Assembly (NCBI GenBank): GCA_013180625.2
Contig: SNVD02004792.1
Location: forward strand, 1-64,000
DNA from: Boswellia sacra
Taxonomy: Eukaryota; Streptophyta; Magnoliopsida; Sapindales; Burseraceae
Reading direction: 5' to 3'
Length of the DNA: 64,000 nt
Below the pieces are notes generated by a model. It searched no databases. It saw nothing but the letters and a program-made list of their open reading frames with translations, and was not told the origin of the DNA. This document shows, piece after piece, positions 20,058 through 31,460 of this stretch; position 1 is the first letter of the stretch; every line of letters starts with the position of its first letter. The translations under genes were made by a program, and so were the position numbers.

Positions 20058-21784
20058 TGTTGACCCAGGTATGGCAACCCAAGAGGGGGGGTGAATTGGG
20101 TTTTTATTTATCAAAACGGATTTGTAAAACTTTTCTTGAAAGATCAAAATTATTTAACTCTTTCTTTGAGAATGAAGGTGAAGAAGATGAAAATAGAATG
20201 CAATCAAGAGAATGGCAATAAAGAACAATCACAAGTGCAAGTAAATATAAAGAGATAGGGATAGAGAGAGTGCAAACTCGATTTACGTGGTTCGGCAAAC
20301 CTTGCCTACGTCCACGGGCTCCTAGCTCCACGAGCTAAGCTTTCCACTAAGTTGTAGAAATCTTTACAACTTGCTTGATGAACAACCTCACCAAGACTTT
20401 TTCTTCCAACTCTTGATAACACCACACCAAGAGTTCTTCTTGATGAACAACCTCACCAAGGCAACTTCCTTCAACCTTGATAACACCACACCAAGAGTTC
20501 TTCTTGATGAACAACCTCATCAAGGTAACTTCCTTCAACTCTTGATAACACACAACAAGAGTTCTCTCAAGGATAACTATTATCCTTTACAATAATATCT
20601 CACTCTCACCACAATACAAGAACAAAGATAATTTTTACAACAAAAGTATAACTCTCTTCAAAGAGTAGATAAATAATATAAAAGCTCTCTAGACTTGATA
20701 TTTCTCTTGCTTTTTGCTTGATAAATGCTTCTCTTGCTCTTCTTGAATGCATGGGAGAATGGCTCCTTTTATAGGCAAATGAGATGAACTTAATCAAGTG
20801 AAGACACCATCTCCAAATTTTCTGCCCACCATAAAAACCGTAATCTTGTCTTCTGCATTTTTGTCAATGTTCCGTTTGAAATTTGAAAATCTGAAAACAT
20901 AAAAGATCTGCACATTTGAATAAGCTTTCCAACGCATCAAGAATCAAGTCATTTGGATATCTGTAGCTCAAGATATGGCCAAAACACCATTCGGTGCTCA
21001 TGTGACTTGATTTTTCTTTCTTGTGTCAGTCCACCAAATTGAATGATAATTCTGTCAGCCTTCCGTTTGAAATTTGAATTTCTTCAAAACATAAAAGATC
21101 TGCATATTTGAATAAGCTTTCCAAAACATTAAGAATCAAAGCATTTGGATATCTCTATCTTAAGATATGGCCAAAACACCATTCGGTGCTCATGTGAGTT
21201 GATTTTTCTTCTCTGTGTCAGTCCACCGAATTGCATGTCAATTATGTCGGCCTTCTGTTTGAAATTTGAATTTTTTCAAAACATATGAAATGTTCTTCAT
21301 TAAGTCATCTTTCCAATGCCGCAAGAATCAAGTCATTTTGATTTTTCTAGCTCAAGATATGTCCAAAGGAGTATTCGGTGCTCATGTCAGCTGCTTCCAT
21401 TTGTCTTTCAACTTGCATAATGATTTGGACAACCTTGCACTTGAAATTTGAATTTCATTAAAACATATGAAATGTTATAAATTGAGTAAGCTTTCTAAAA
21501 GCTCAAGAATCACATCATTTGGATATTTGTAGAGATATATATGACCAATTGATTGAACATTGCTCATGTGTCACATTCCTTGAATCAAACCTTGTTCTTA
21601 AACTTTGGTGCCTTTAACATGTAGTCTTCTCCTTAGCTTCAACACTTCATTTTAATAAGCCTTTCTTGATTTTACAATTATTTCAATGATATTACTCTTG
21701 CACATAAATAAACATGTTAGTAAATCTCAATGAATCAATGTGTATTGTTATCATCAAAATTATCATGTAGGCTTAGGGCTAACA
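20058..21784 (-). mobile_element. Copia I 5' LTR (right)
   Basis: Same ends and repeats as the left LTR: three 65-bp units (20373-20560) and four units of about 185 bp. By eye the two LTRs differ at scattered bases and small indels (for example TCTGCATTTT against TGCCATTTT near 20850). It would drive transcription leftwards. Confidence 0.93.
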
Positions 21785-22633
21785 TTTACTGTATAGGGCA
21801 TTGACATTATAGGTGAAATAAGGCCGTCAACCTCCAATAGGCATCGATATATGATGGTGGCAATTGATTAGCTCACCAAATGGATAGAAGCTGAGTCTTA
21901 CAGTAACCTGGGGGCAAGGCAGATGGTGAAGTTCATTGAGAACAATATCATATACAGATTTGAAGAACCACATCATGTCGTGACTGACAATGGAGTTCAT
22001 TTTCAAGCTGTGAGTAAGGCCTTGTTTAAGAAGTATGGGATTGAATACCATAAGTCGTCTCTATATTGGCCACAAGAAAATGGAGCAATAAAAGTGGCCA
22101 ATGAAAACATCAGAAAGATGTTGGCCAAGACTGTGCAAACATACAAAGATTAGACTGAGAAGAACTTGTTTGTTTTATTACAGAGTGATGCCTAGAAGCT
22201 CAATGGGCATGATGCCTTCTCGTTGGTGTATGGTTCAGAAGTGGTCCTACGAATTGAGATAGAAATGAAATCAGCAAGGGTTTTGATGGAAATAAAAAAT
22301 CTTGAAGGGAAGTGGACTCAAAATATATGTGAGGTGGCCATGATTGATGAGACAAAAACGAAGGCCAGATATTGCATGCAATTATACCAGACGCGGGTTG
22401 CTTAAGCCTTTAACAAGAGAATAAGGGTGAGAAAATTCAGAGAAGGGGAATTGGTCCTTAAACAAGCAAGGCCAGTAGTGTTTGATCCAAAGGGGCAGTT
22501 CAAACCTAACTGGGAGGGCCTATTCATTGTGACGAAAGTCATGTCCGATAAAGCTCTTATCTTATCAGACATGGAAAGGAATGAGTTCACTAAGCTCATC
22601 AATATAGATAGGCTGAAGAAATACTATGTGTGA
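21785..22633 (+). pseudogene. Tat integrase core and C-terminus (after copia I)
   Basis: Continuing from 14926 it reads GIDIIGEI (first Asp), then VAID and LTKWIEAESY, TDNGVHFQAVSKALFKKYGI (second Asp), WPQENGAIKVANENIRKML (Glu position occupied by Ile-Lys after NGA, where NGAVE is usual), VYGSEVVLRIEIEMKSARV, and the C-terminal FREGELVLKQARP and PNWEGLFIVTKV, ending DRLKKYYV and TGA at 22633. Stops near 21796, 21870, 22151 and 22404 interrupt it. The order and the final KKYYV are typical of Tat integrases. Confidence 0.85.
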
Positions 22634-22849
22634 AAGTCAGAAAAGAAAAAAAAGTGTGAGAGGAAAAATAATTAATCAGAAAACTAGAAATGACTGATTA
22701 ATGAGAAGAGTTGTCTCATTTTGCATATGTTGTTCGAAGAACAACGATTGTACTTTTATTAACAAAATGAAATTATTTGAAAATAAATATGCCTTTGAAA
22801 TGTCTCGTTATTTTGCATTATAACAAAAGAAAAGCATCTAACATTTAAG
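22634..22849 (+). other. Tat copy 2 spacer after integrase
   Basis: A-rich DNA between the integrase stop and the antisense frame, with no frame or repeat of note. Confidence 0.5.
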
Positions 22850-23395
22850 CTAATAGTGAAACTATCAATGTCACATCTACTTATTCACTGGGCTATAAAT
22901 AGGCTCGCCATATCACTCATGGCACTGTCTTGCTCGAACAGCAAGATCAAGAATGGAAGCCTGCACCTAACCCTTGTATCAATCATCCATCTTGAAGTTA
23001 GGATCACAAAACAGATTCCTCTCAATGATTTGACGTGGCCAAGAATCTCTCACAAACTCTAGATAACAAGCAAACAGTCTTCCAGGATCAAAAGCAGTCA
23101 TTGAATCCACGATCCTCTGCTTAGGTCCATACTGCCAACACAGTCTAGCAAGATCATAAAAAGAACTGTGGCTTTAACCTGCCAAAGGCACACATGTGAT
23201 GTAGGTCTTGACTGTCACGAGCTTCAGCCTCCACCATGGACAGTGCTAACAGATCTGAGTAGCCAAAATGACTCGAAGCCAGTCAACCGAAAAAGAATGT
23301 CTCTCCTATCTCCTCCTTGTATGAAGTCGAGGGCTATAACAGGAAATATCCCCCTCAACCGATGCTAGAATAAATAGCCTCTCTTTTAACCACAT
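22850..23395 (-). pseudogene. Antisense reading frame of unknown family in Tat copy 2
   Basis: On the minus strand, from about 23157 to 22985, a frame of about 57 codons is uninterrupted and looks protein-like: YDLARLCWQYGPKQRIVDSM, TAFDPGRLFACYLEFVRDSW, then PRQIIERNLFCDPNFKMDD. After two stops it goes on as VQASILDLAVRARQCHE. Further upstream (23390-23250) a second frame gives FIQGGDRRDILFRLTGF. I do not recognise the family. It lies on the same strand as the PMD gene of copy 1 and downstream of it in that direction, so it may be a second antisense gene or a 3' extension of the same one. Copy 1 does not reach this point. Protein-coding origin is inferred from codon flow and residue mix only. 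Confidence 0.45.
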
Positions 23396-25017
23396 CTTAA
23401 AAAGAAAAAAGATAAAAATAAGAAAAAGCCTACTAAGTCGAAAACCTAAAAAAAGGGCTTAGGTAAAAATTAAGGCAAGCTCCCTAAGTTAAAAAACCGA
23501 AAGAGTGGCTCAGGCAAAAGTTAGGGCAAGCTCGCAATGTCAAAAACCCGAAAGGGCATATTAGGCAAAAATTAGAGCATGTAAAAAAAGAGAGAAAAAG
23601 AAAAAGAAAAAGAAAAATGAACTCGCTGAGTTGAAAACCTAAAAAGGGCTGCTCAGGCAAAAGTTAGTACAAGCTCACTAAGTCGAAAACCAAAAAGGGT
23701 GGCTTAGGCAAAAATTAGAGCATGAAAAAAAGAAAGAAAAAGAAAAAGAAAAATGAACTCGCTAAGTTGAAAACCCGAAAAGGCGACTTAGGCAAAAATT
23801 AGGGTTAAAAGAAAAATACCTGGAGAAATAGAAGACTGTTACCAAATCTCTAACTCAGATCAATCCTAATGTGGTCTAGTCCAATAAATGTTTAAGCTAA
23901 AATCAAGGGAATTGCTGTGAAACAAGGCACCATATGAGGAATGATGGTCACCAAATGTGGGTCACCGAGACCATCTGGTAAAACTAGTAAAAACTATGTA
24001 AGAATGATAAATTGAAGGAGATGAAGCTAACCAGATGAGGCTTTATCCATCATCTCAAACAGTGGCATTATAGAGGACAATGTTATTTTGCCACCTTTGG
24101 TGTGAATAACCATGGTTAGAAACTGGAAAGTCAAAGAAATCAGCAAGGTCAAATATCGACGATGTCTTTTCAGTAGGCAAAAATGATACTCTTAGAACTA
24201 GACGAATGACAACCAAGATTGGCAAAGAATTCCTCATACAGCAGGCAAAGCTCTTGCCTATTGAAGCAGAAGACATGGTCATGAAAATCCTAAAATGTCA
24301 TGCAGTCTTTGAGAAAAGAAATGTCGAGCTTCACATGTTGAAGAAATTTTAAATTATAAAGATCGTTGGATTTGAGTAGCTTCTAGTCATCATCCTTTAG
24401 AATCTTTAAGAGAGATTAGACGATCTTGGGAGAGACATCAGATATGTTGAAAAGTGTGAAGAGGTGTTGAAAATCATGAAAGAAAGTTGGAGAAACAAGG
24501 GAGGAAATGTTGAAAAGTGTGAAGAAAAGCAATACTTAAATAGTACAAGAAACGAAGCAGAATAGGACAAAGGAAAAGAAACCACTAGTTGGACTAACTA
24601 TCGGTCTACTGTCCCACTACTGGTTAGTGGTGGTTGTCCTCCCATTGGTCGATAGTGGTTAGGGCAAAATGGCCACTAGCCAACTTTTTTGTGTTTTTTA
24701 CTTCCACTTTGCGTACCAATGAGCAATTTTAAGAACGCAACTTCAAGATTTTATAAGTTTGTTCAGAATTGAATAAATTATGATGTGAAAACAAATTTGA
24801 ATAAATTTGAATGTAAATTGATCAAAATATGCATGGTTTAAGTAGTGTACAAAACCGAAGATAGAAGAATTTTCATTGAGTCTATGAAGTTTGTTAATAC
24901 AACTGATTACTTTGATTATACATCATGGAAGTTAAAACATAGGAGTTCGTACATGGAAGCTAAATGAACAATGCAAAAAGAAATCAACATGAAAGAGAAA
25001 GCCAAGGGTGACAATCC
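23396..25017 (+). other. Tat copy 2 non-coding 3' region, with repeats at 23410-23820
   Basis: 23410-23820 holds five degenerate units of about 80 bp (AAGTTGAAAACC...GGCTTAGGCAAAAATTAG...). The last unit corresponds to the start of copy 1 at 4625. From 23820 on, the sequence parallels 4720-6050 of copy 1, including the short hairpin block at 24590-24660. No convincing gene is seen. Confidence 0.6.
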
Positions 25018-25135
25018 TCACTCATCACCATTATCATCAACATCAACTGAAAAAGTAGAAACCTGAGCTTGAAGACGTTCAACCTCTTGCTCTAGACACT
25101 TAATTTGCTTGCGACCCATATAGTCCACACAATAA
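25018..25135 (-). pseudogene. Last exon of the antisense PMD-type gene, copy 2 remnant
   Basis: The minus strand reads MGRKQIKCLEQEVERLQAQV followed by STFSVDVDDNGDE and TGA at 25018-25020: a short coiled coil with an acidic tail. The same end (Asp run, NGDE, stop) occurs in copy 1 at 6052-6080, where the CAT/ATC repeat is longer. The PMD core that copy 1 has at 6500-8145 is absent here. Confidence 0.6.
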
Positions 25136-25433
25136 GCACATAGTTAGAAAGACTCTTAAGTATAGGAACATGCATACATGAAACATAAAACATTTTCTTA
25201 TAGGAAGCATGATCTAGAACGGAGCATAATCCAAAAGTGACTGAGTTTTATAGAAATCACAAAACAGTATGAAACATTGGGAAAAGGCTAAACACCTAGA
25301 GGAATGGAAGCAACACGATTTGCAAGTTGCTTGAATCAAGCAATTAGTCTCGTGCAGATCCAGATGTGCAGATTGCTTAGATTAGGTAGCTTAGTCCCAA
25401 GGAGACTCAATTCAAGTAGAACAATTTGAAGAT
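25136..25433 (+). other. Tat copy 2 spacer
   Basis: Parallels 6170-6260 of copy 1 at its start and then diverges; it runs up to the junction where the PMD core is missing. No gene is seen. Confidence 0.45.
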
Positions 25434-25700
25434 CTGCCTTAAAGAAGGCATCCACCTTGAAGAAGAAATCTCGCTTGAAGAAAGCATCTTCCTTAAAGAA
25501 GGCATCCACCTTGAAGAAAAAACCTTCCTTTAAAGAAAACATCTTCCTCAAAGAAGGCATCCACCTTAAAGAAGGCATCTTTGAAGTTTACTGTGAAGAA
25601 AGAATTCGAAGTCTACTTTAAAGAAAGGATCTTGAAGAAGAAATTTTATGTTCACCTTGAAGAAGAAAATTTGCCTTGAAGAAGAAAGCTCACCTTGAAA
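25434..25700. repeat. Short tandem repeat of GAAGAAGGCATCCACCTT type
   Basis: About twelve degenerate units of 18-21 bp (AAGAAGGCATCCACCTT, AAGAAAGCATCTTCC) fill the place where copy 1 has the PMD core. The minus strand gives a meaningless FFKVDAFFKEDAFFK frame. Confidence 0.8.
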
Positions 25701-25739
25701 GAAGGATTTGAAAAAGAAGAAGATTTATAGTAAGATAAT

Positions 25740-25912
25740 TGAAAAGGTAAAAGGGTAAAAGGCTGAAGAAAAAGAAGAAAAAAAGAAGAAGAAAAAGAAA
25801 AGAAAGAAAAAGAAAGAAAAGAACAAGAAAAGACAAGAAAGCGAAAAAAGAGAAGAAGAGAAAGAAGAAAAGAGAAGAAAAGAGAGAAAAGAAAAGAGAA
25901 GAAAAACTCTAT
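25740..25912. repeat. Purine-rich (A/G) low-complexity tract
   Basis: Counterpart of 8350-8535. It is almost entirely A and G. Confidence 0.85.
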
Positions 25913-26394
25913 ATTGACCTTAAGACACCAAAAGAATTTTTGAACGCACAGGTGACAAACACTCGGCCAATGCAATAGCTTAGGAACTTACAACGAAAGT
26001 TGAGTAACATCAATCAATGGAATCTTCGACCGGAATCACATCAAAGAATTCATCTAAAGACTAGAAAGCAGTTTGTTGAAGAAACACGTGAAACAAGGTG
26101 AAATTTGAATTAATTTTAAATCATCAAGAGATGTTTGATATTTCGTAGAAATTTACAAGGATGATGGAAAGATCCCCAGTGAGTCCAATGGTCAATGACA
26201 TGACAAGAATTTTTCCCCGATAGACTAGAAGAAATCAAGAATAGAAGCAAAAATACTTGGAAAAAGGGCATGAAACCCAACGAATATAAAGTCTGAAGAG
26301 ATCGAAGAAGAATGAAGAATACTCAGCCGAAGGCAAGAAAAATGAAAAGGTCTAAAGACCACAAAGCAATGCATGATAGATGTTTTCCCAGTGT

Positions 26395-26935
26395 GCATTA
26401 GCAGAAACCCAAGGAAGTAAGTGCACTCAAAAGTGCTTTAAGCCCTTAGAATAGGTATAAGCCCTAAGAAGAGACATACCGAAGAGTGTTTAAAAACCTT
26501 AGGAAATGTGCACTTAAGAGTGTTTTAAGCCCTTAAAATAGGCACAAACCCTAAGAAAAGGTGCATCGAAGAGTGTTTAAAAACCCAAGAGAGTAGGTAC
26601 ATTTAAGAGTATTCAAAGCCTTTAGAATAGGCACACTGAAAAGTGCTAAAAAAACCTTGAGAAGTAAGTCCACCGAAGAGTGTTTCATTTAGCATCGTAA
26701 GGATGCACTTTATGTATTAGAAGAATTCATTTATTCGCACTAGAATAGTGCACATCGTGCATTGTAAGGATGCAATTCTAGAAGGATGCATTTGTCTGTA
26801 CTAGAAGAGTGCATTCTATGCATTAGAAGGATGCATTTGTTTGCACTAGAAGAGTGCATTTTCTACATTAGAAATATGCATTTATCCACACTAGAAGAGT
26901 GCATTTTATATATTAGAAGAATGCTAACTAGACCT
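26395..26935. repeat. Minisatellite blocks of Tat copy 2
   Basis: The first half repeats CCTTAGAATAGGCACA-type and AAGAGTGTTT-type units; the second half repeats CTAGAAGAGTGCATT and ATTAGAAGGATGCATTTG. It matches the blocks at 9115-9690 in content but not in unit number or order. Confidence 0.75.
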
Positions 26936-27102
26936 TGAGTGGGCACACCAGCCCTTAAGTGGGCATAACTCTTTGTAGGAATTGAGGATGAGAGATGTTA
27001 AAGAAGTCTGATGGAATACAAATGAAGGTGAAGACGCCAAGATGAGAAGAGGAAAAACGAAGTAAGAGTACTTTATCGAATTTTGTATGCTCAAACTTCT
27101 CC

Positions 27103-27117
27103 AAAGTAGGGGCAAAT
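27103..27117 (+). other. Polypurine tract, Tat copy 2
   Basis: AAAGTAGGGGCAAAT directly before the LTR start TGTAGATAC. It is better preserved than the copy 1 tract. Confidence 0.65.
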
Positions 27118-29011
27118 TGTAGATACTGGATTTTTTAGGCTCAATGATGAATGATGAGCAAAGGAAATGACCAAAATGCCTTTGGAAGGAAAAAGAAGAG
27201 AGTTGAGGAAAAACCAACCGAAAACTTTAAAAACTGACACATGATTTTGAAAAATCTCGGAAACTAATCTAAAAAGAATCTGATGATGAGTCATATATTG
27301 TTGCAAAGCTACAGATGTCTCGTTTTCACAGAATTTTATGGATCACAAATTGGAATTGAACTCAAAGAGTGATGTGCGATCGAATGACTAAAGGGCAAAA
27401 GGGACTCAATTGAAAAAATACAAAGCTTAAGGATTTGGTGGGCCACAACAGGCTGATGGTTGTAGGACAGCCAATTGGCTATCCTATCACTAGTCAGCAG
27501 TCCACCCATAGCCAGTTGGCTATCAGACTACTGGTTGATGATCCTCACATAGTCGACTAGCTATCCTTCTTTTATTTTTGGCAAATTTTGCCACTAACCT
27601 TCCTTTTTCATCTTCACTTTTCTTGCTTAGAATTAAGTATGTTTTAGTTTTATTTTGCTTGGAATGAGTATGTTTAGGATTTATTTTGGATGCTTAGAAG
27701 CATGATTAGGGTTTTATGAATTGTTTAACTGTTTCTTTATTTTGCAAGATGGAAATGCTTGTTAAGGTAAGTTATCTTTTCCTCCTTTATCTAGAATTAT
27801 GTTTAGGAGTTTCTTTTCTTTTCAAATGTTTAGAATCATACTTACAAGCACACTTTTAAAATCATGCTCAAGAGCACATGATTAGAATCATGCTAGGAAA
27901 ACTTATAATCACTTTAAAGCATGCTAGGAAATACTATAGAATAGGGCTAGAATTGCCATGTTTATGTTGATCGATGATTGAATTGGCTAGAATATCCATG
28001 TTTTATATTGATTGTTTGAATTAGGCTAGAATATGTCATGATTGCAATAATAACCATGATTAGGCTAGAAATGCCATGCTAAGCTAGAATTGCCATGTTT
28101 AGAATTATAATCAAATGCTAGAATTGCAAGAGGCTAGAATTGTTATGTTTAGGCTAGAATGCCAAGATGGAATTATCAAATCTTGGTCGAAGTGTCATGA
28201 TTTTAGTTTATGGCCTTGTTTATAATTTTGATTGATTTATTTTGGTTAATTACCATGTTTAGAAATATGATTAAATAATTGTATGATACCATGAAGTCGT
28301 AGTGAACTCACATCGATGGTGAGGGATGATCACTTAGAATAAATATACGATGTATATATGCTTGAAGAGACATGACAAATATTGAACAGACTTAAATAGA
28401 ATGGTGAGGAATTCCTTATTTATCGAGTCTTGAATTGATTTGATTGGATTGAATATATGATTTCTATGAATATGCTATAAAATGGAATATTTTATATCAT
28501 TGAATATTTGAAGTGTTTAGGAGTAAATTTCCTTTATCTGTTAAAGAGCAATGTAATCCTTCTTCCATTCTCTCATGTTTGAAAAGAAATGTAACTCTAT
28601 TCTTCTCATCTCTTTCTTCGTATGAATATGCAACTGCTATTGATTGAAAACCACCTTACGTGCTTAAAGAAGATAAAATTGAAAATGTGTGCATAAAATA
28701 AACCATTTAAGCGGACTGTATAACAATATAAGTTATTCTTTTTTGCTATACTTAGTGGAGGCCAGATTTAGATTTAGGCGAGGCAAATGACCCATTTCTA
28801 ATTTCTCGAACTTGTCTCTAAAGGGATGAGGGTAAGTTAGGTACTGAAAAGAGGGATCAGATTGTCACCATTTATTCCTAATTGAATAATTAGGTAGCGA
28901 CTCCATTCTTCAGACATGCCCATGGCTCGTTTGTATTCCCTTAAGTCTTGAAAGAGACCTTGACATAGTGTCATGTTCGCAAATGCTCTGGCAAGATGAA
29001 AGCCCTGTTCA
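27118..29011 (+). mobile_element. Tat-family LTR B (3' LTR of copy 2)
   Basis: Starts TGTAGATACTGG and ends CCCTGTTCA. It shares with LTR A the hairpin segment (27440-27560), the 'gctagaattgccatg' motif series (27950-28140) and the closing CTTGACATAGTGTCATGTTC. It is immediately followed by copia III sequence. Confidence 0.78.
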
Positions 29012-29360
29012 CATTTTCACGAATGAAATTAACCCAAGTAAATATTGAAAAATCATCAAAAACAACAAAAACATACCTCTTTTGAGAAATGCTCTTGATT
29101 TGCATGGGTCATATGAGGTCCATATGTAACAAATCTAAAATCGTAAAAGTGCTAAGGTGTGTGTTTGAGCTATGCGAACATCTTGTCTATTTGCCTAACG
29201 GACATGGCCTACAAATACCATCTAGTATCAAGAGTAGGAACACCCTTAACTGTACCAGTCTTAGTTAACATAACTAAGTCCCTGTAGTTTATATGTCCTA
29301 GGTTTTGATGTCATAGCTCTAAATCAGTAATCTTAGCAAAATATGCATTAATGTTTGTCA
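29012..29360 (-). pseudogene. Copia III integrase fragment
   Basis: The minus strand reads GPMQIKSISQKRYVFVVFDD then FSIFTWVNFIREN, the start of a copia integrase core, with the finger region before it (stops present). It ends at the junction with LTR B, after the first catalytic Asp region. Confidence 0.75.
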
Positions 29361-29648
29361 ATAAATAGCAATTATCATTTGATCGAGTGCCTTAAGAATG
29401 CAATTTTCATTTTTATCTAAGACCATGTACTTGCTTTGAGTAAAATTTACCTTAAACTGATTATCACAAATTTGGCTCACACTAATAAGATTTGCTCTAA
29501 TTCCTTCAACAACATTTTTCAACTCAGGCAAACCATGAATACTCAAGGTACCTTTACCTAGAACTTTGCTTTTAGCGCCGTCACCAAAAGTGACTGTGCT
29601 TTCCTTAAAAGATATGATGTTTTTCAAGAAGTTCTTGTTTCCTATCAT
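29358..29648 (-). pseudogene. Copia III protease/pre-integrase fragment
   Basis: A 96-residue frame contains TFGDGAKSKVLGKGTLSI, GLPELKNVVEGIRANLISVS and QICDNQFKVNF, the usual segment between protease and integrase in plant copia elements. The aspartic protease active site upstream is not in frame. Confidence 0.75.
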
Positions 29649-30042
29649 CTGTATTGAACATCCACTATCAAAATATCAAGAATCATTAGCTATGGATTTT
29701 AGAGTAATAAATGCAACATTGCATGCAGTTACCTATTTCTTAACCCAAACTGGTTGTGTCTTAGGTAATTATATGAATTGTTTAGATTTCTTTTGCAATA
29801 AATTTAATAGTGTATACCATCTAGGTCTGATATGACCCTTTACACCATAGAAATAACAAGTAGGAACATATTTGACTACTTTTATGGACTTGACTTAAAG
29901 GAACTCATAGGTGAGACAAAGATCTTTTTACATTTCGAGCTTGCTTTTGTGTCACGTGAGCTTGAATCTGAAATGTTAGTTGAAGCTTTTACAAAAATAG
30001 TTTTGAAAGTTAAAGCTACATTACTTTCATCAAAACTCGAGC

Positions 30043-31420
30043 CTAATTGGTTTTGCTTTTTCTCCCAAGACTTAAAACTTGATCCAACCGAGCTAAACCA
30101 ATTTTAAGTTCATCAATACACTTCTGAGCATTAGCAAGTTCAGATATGAGTTTCTCAAATTTTTTATTTTTTTGGTCCACTTCTTTCTCCAATTGTGTTA
30201 TGCAATCTTTAGCATAAGCCTTCTCACAATTTAGAATTTTCATGTCATTTTTCAAGACGTTTATCAGTGACTTTTGTATATCCCATGACCCATAAAGGTT
30301 GTTGTAAACTTCTTATAATTCCTCATGATAGTTCTCATCATCATAATCTGACTCGACCTGATCAGTTATGTCATACACATCTACTTTGCCTTTATCAAAA
30401 ACACTTCCAATAAATGCCACAAAGTTGCTGTAGTGTTCTTCTTTTTCAAAATCTATTTATGAGTTGTCATCACTCCAAGTTGCACATATGCCTTCGTCTA
30501 TCATTCTCTTGTAGTTAGGACACTTGGATTGAATGTGTCCAAATCCCTTACATTTAAAATACTGTACTTAGTCTTTTTTATCAAGTTTCTCTTGAATCTT
30601 CTTTGTTGATTCTTTGAAAAATCTCTTTGCATCAAAGCTTCTTGCATTCTGATCTCTCTTAGGATTTTTCTTTTTGAGATTTTTCCTCATGTATCTGACA
30701 AAGTTCTTTGTCAAATATGCAATCTACTCATCATCTGAATCTTCATTCTCCTTCTTTCTTGAAGCAGCAGAAAAAGGAATACCATTTTCGTTTTTCCTTA
30801 ATTTCAGCCCCATCTCATATACTTGAAGAGAACCAAGCAGCTCATCAACTCTCATGGTCTTTACATTATGGCTTTCTTCAATGGCTATAACCTTAGGCTA
30901 AAATTTGTCTAGTAAAGATCTAAGGATCTTTCCTACAATTTTAGCCTCAGAATACCCATCACCAAGCAGGCAAGCAGCATTAGTTATTTCACAATGTCTA
31001 GTATAAAAATCACTTACAGACTCATCTTCATGCATAACAAGATTTTCAAACTTTGAAGTCAAGGTAAGTAATTTAGAGTCTTTTACCTTCTCTGTGCCTT
31101 CATACTTTACCTAGAGAATATCCCATGCTTTTTTTGCAGTTGTGCACTTTGAGATCAACCCAAATTGTTGGATATTGACAGCACTAAAAATGGCATTGTT
31201 TCCTCTATAGTTCTGACTGGAAAGTCTATGTTTATCTTTGAACCATTCATTTGGTGGTGTCTAGCGATGAACAACACTTTTTCAGACTCCATCATCAAGG
31301 GATTTCATTAAAATCTTCATTTTGACCTTCCAATAGGCATAATTTCAATATTGGAGCAATGTTGGTTGAGTAACTGAACTTCTGATCAGTTGTCCTTCCA
31401 TACCTACAAAAGAAATTTTG
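30043..31420 (-). pseudogene. Copia III gag, with zinc knuckle and coiled coil
   Basis: From the right: MEGQLIRSSVTQPTLLQYWN, YAYWKVKMKILMKSLDDGVW, a TAKKAWDIL block, KFENLVMHEDESVSDFY, then a CCHC knuckle (FKCKGFGHIQSKCPNYKRM) near 30500-30560, and a coiled coil (30255-30043: ITQLEKEVDQKNKKFEKLIS). At least six in-frame stops, mostly TAG/TGA at places where Trp, Gln or Arg would fit, break the frame. Gag forms the particle and binds RNA. Confidence 0.78.
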
Positions 31421-31443
31421 ATCTACACGTGCATGTTAGTGTA

Positions 31444-31458
31444 CCTACTCTAATACCA
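31444..31458 (-). promoter_or_regulatory. Degenerate primer binding site (copia III)
   Basis: TGGTATTAGAGTAGG next to the LTR end CTAACA differs from the initiator-Met PBS TGGTATCAGAGC by two C-to-T changes, consistent with deamination after insertion. Confidence 0.65.
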
Positions 31459-31460
31459 AT

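Larger units (their letters stand above)
14927..21784 (-). mobile_element. Ty1/copia element I (6,858 bp, minus strand, SIRE-like)
   Basis: The element has two long LTRs (14927-16660, 20058-21784), an initiator-Met PBS (20044-20055), gag near the right LTR, protease/integrase leftward, and a PPT beside the left LTR. The gene order gag, INT, RT identifies Ty1/copia. Long LTRs and a UBN2-type gag suggest the SIRE/Maximus group (inference). RT and RNase H are deleted: compared with element II, about 1.35 kb is missing at 16970/16980, and the gag zinc knuckle segment is also missing near 19345. It therefore could not move alone. Confidence 0.92.
11860..29011 (+). mobile_element. Tat-lineage Ty3/gypsy copy 2, 5'-truncated, split by copia I
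   Basis: Plus-strand order is protease end, RT, RNase H, archaeal-type RNase H, integrase (to 22633), long 3' region with minisatellites, PPT and LTR B (27118-29011). The dual RNase H domains mark the Tat lineage. Gag, leader and PBS are missing because the element starts abruptly after LTR A. Copia I is inserted in the integrase at 14926/21785 with target duplication TTTAC. All coding parts have stops and frameshifts; the element is dead. Confidence 0.8.

Noticed and set aside
25336..25578. Minus-strand FFKVDAFFKED repeat protein
   Set aside because: Product of the 18-21 bp tandem repeat; no start context or conservation.
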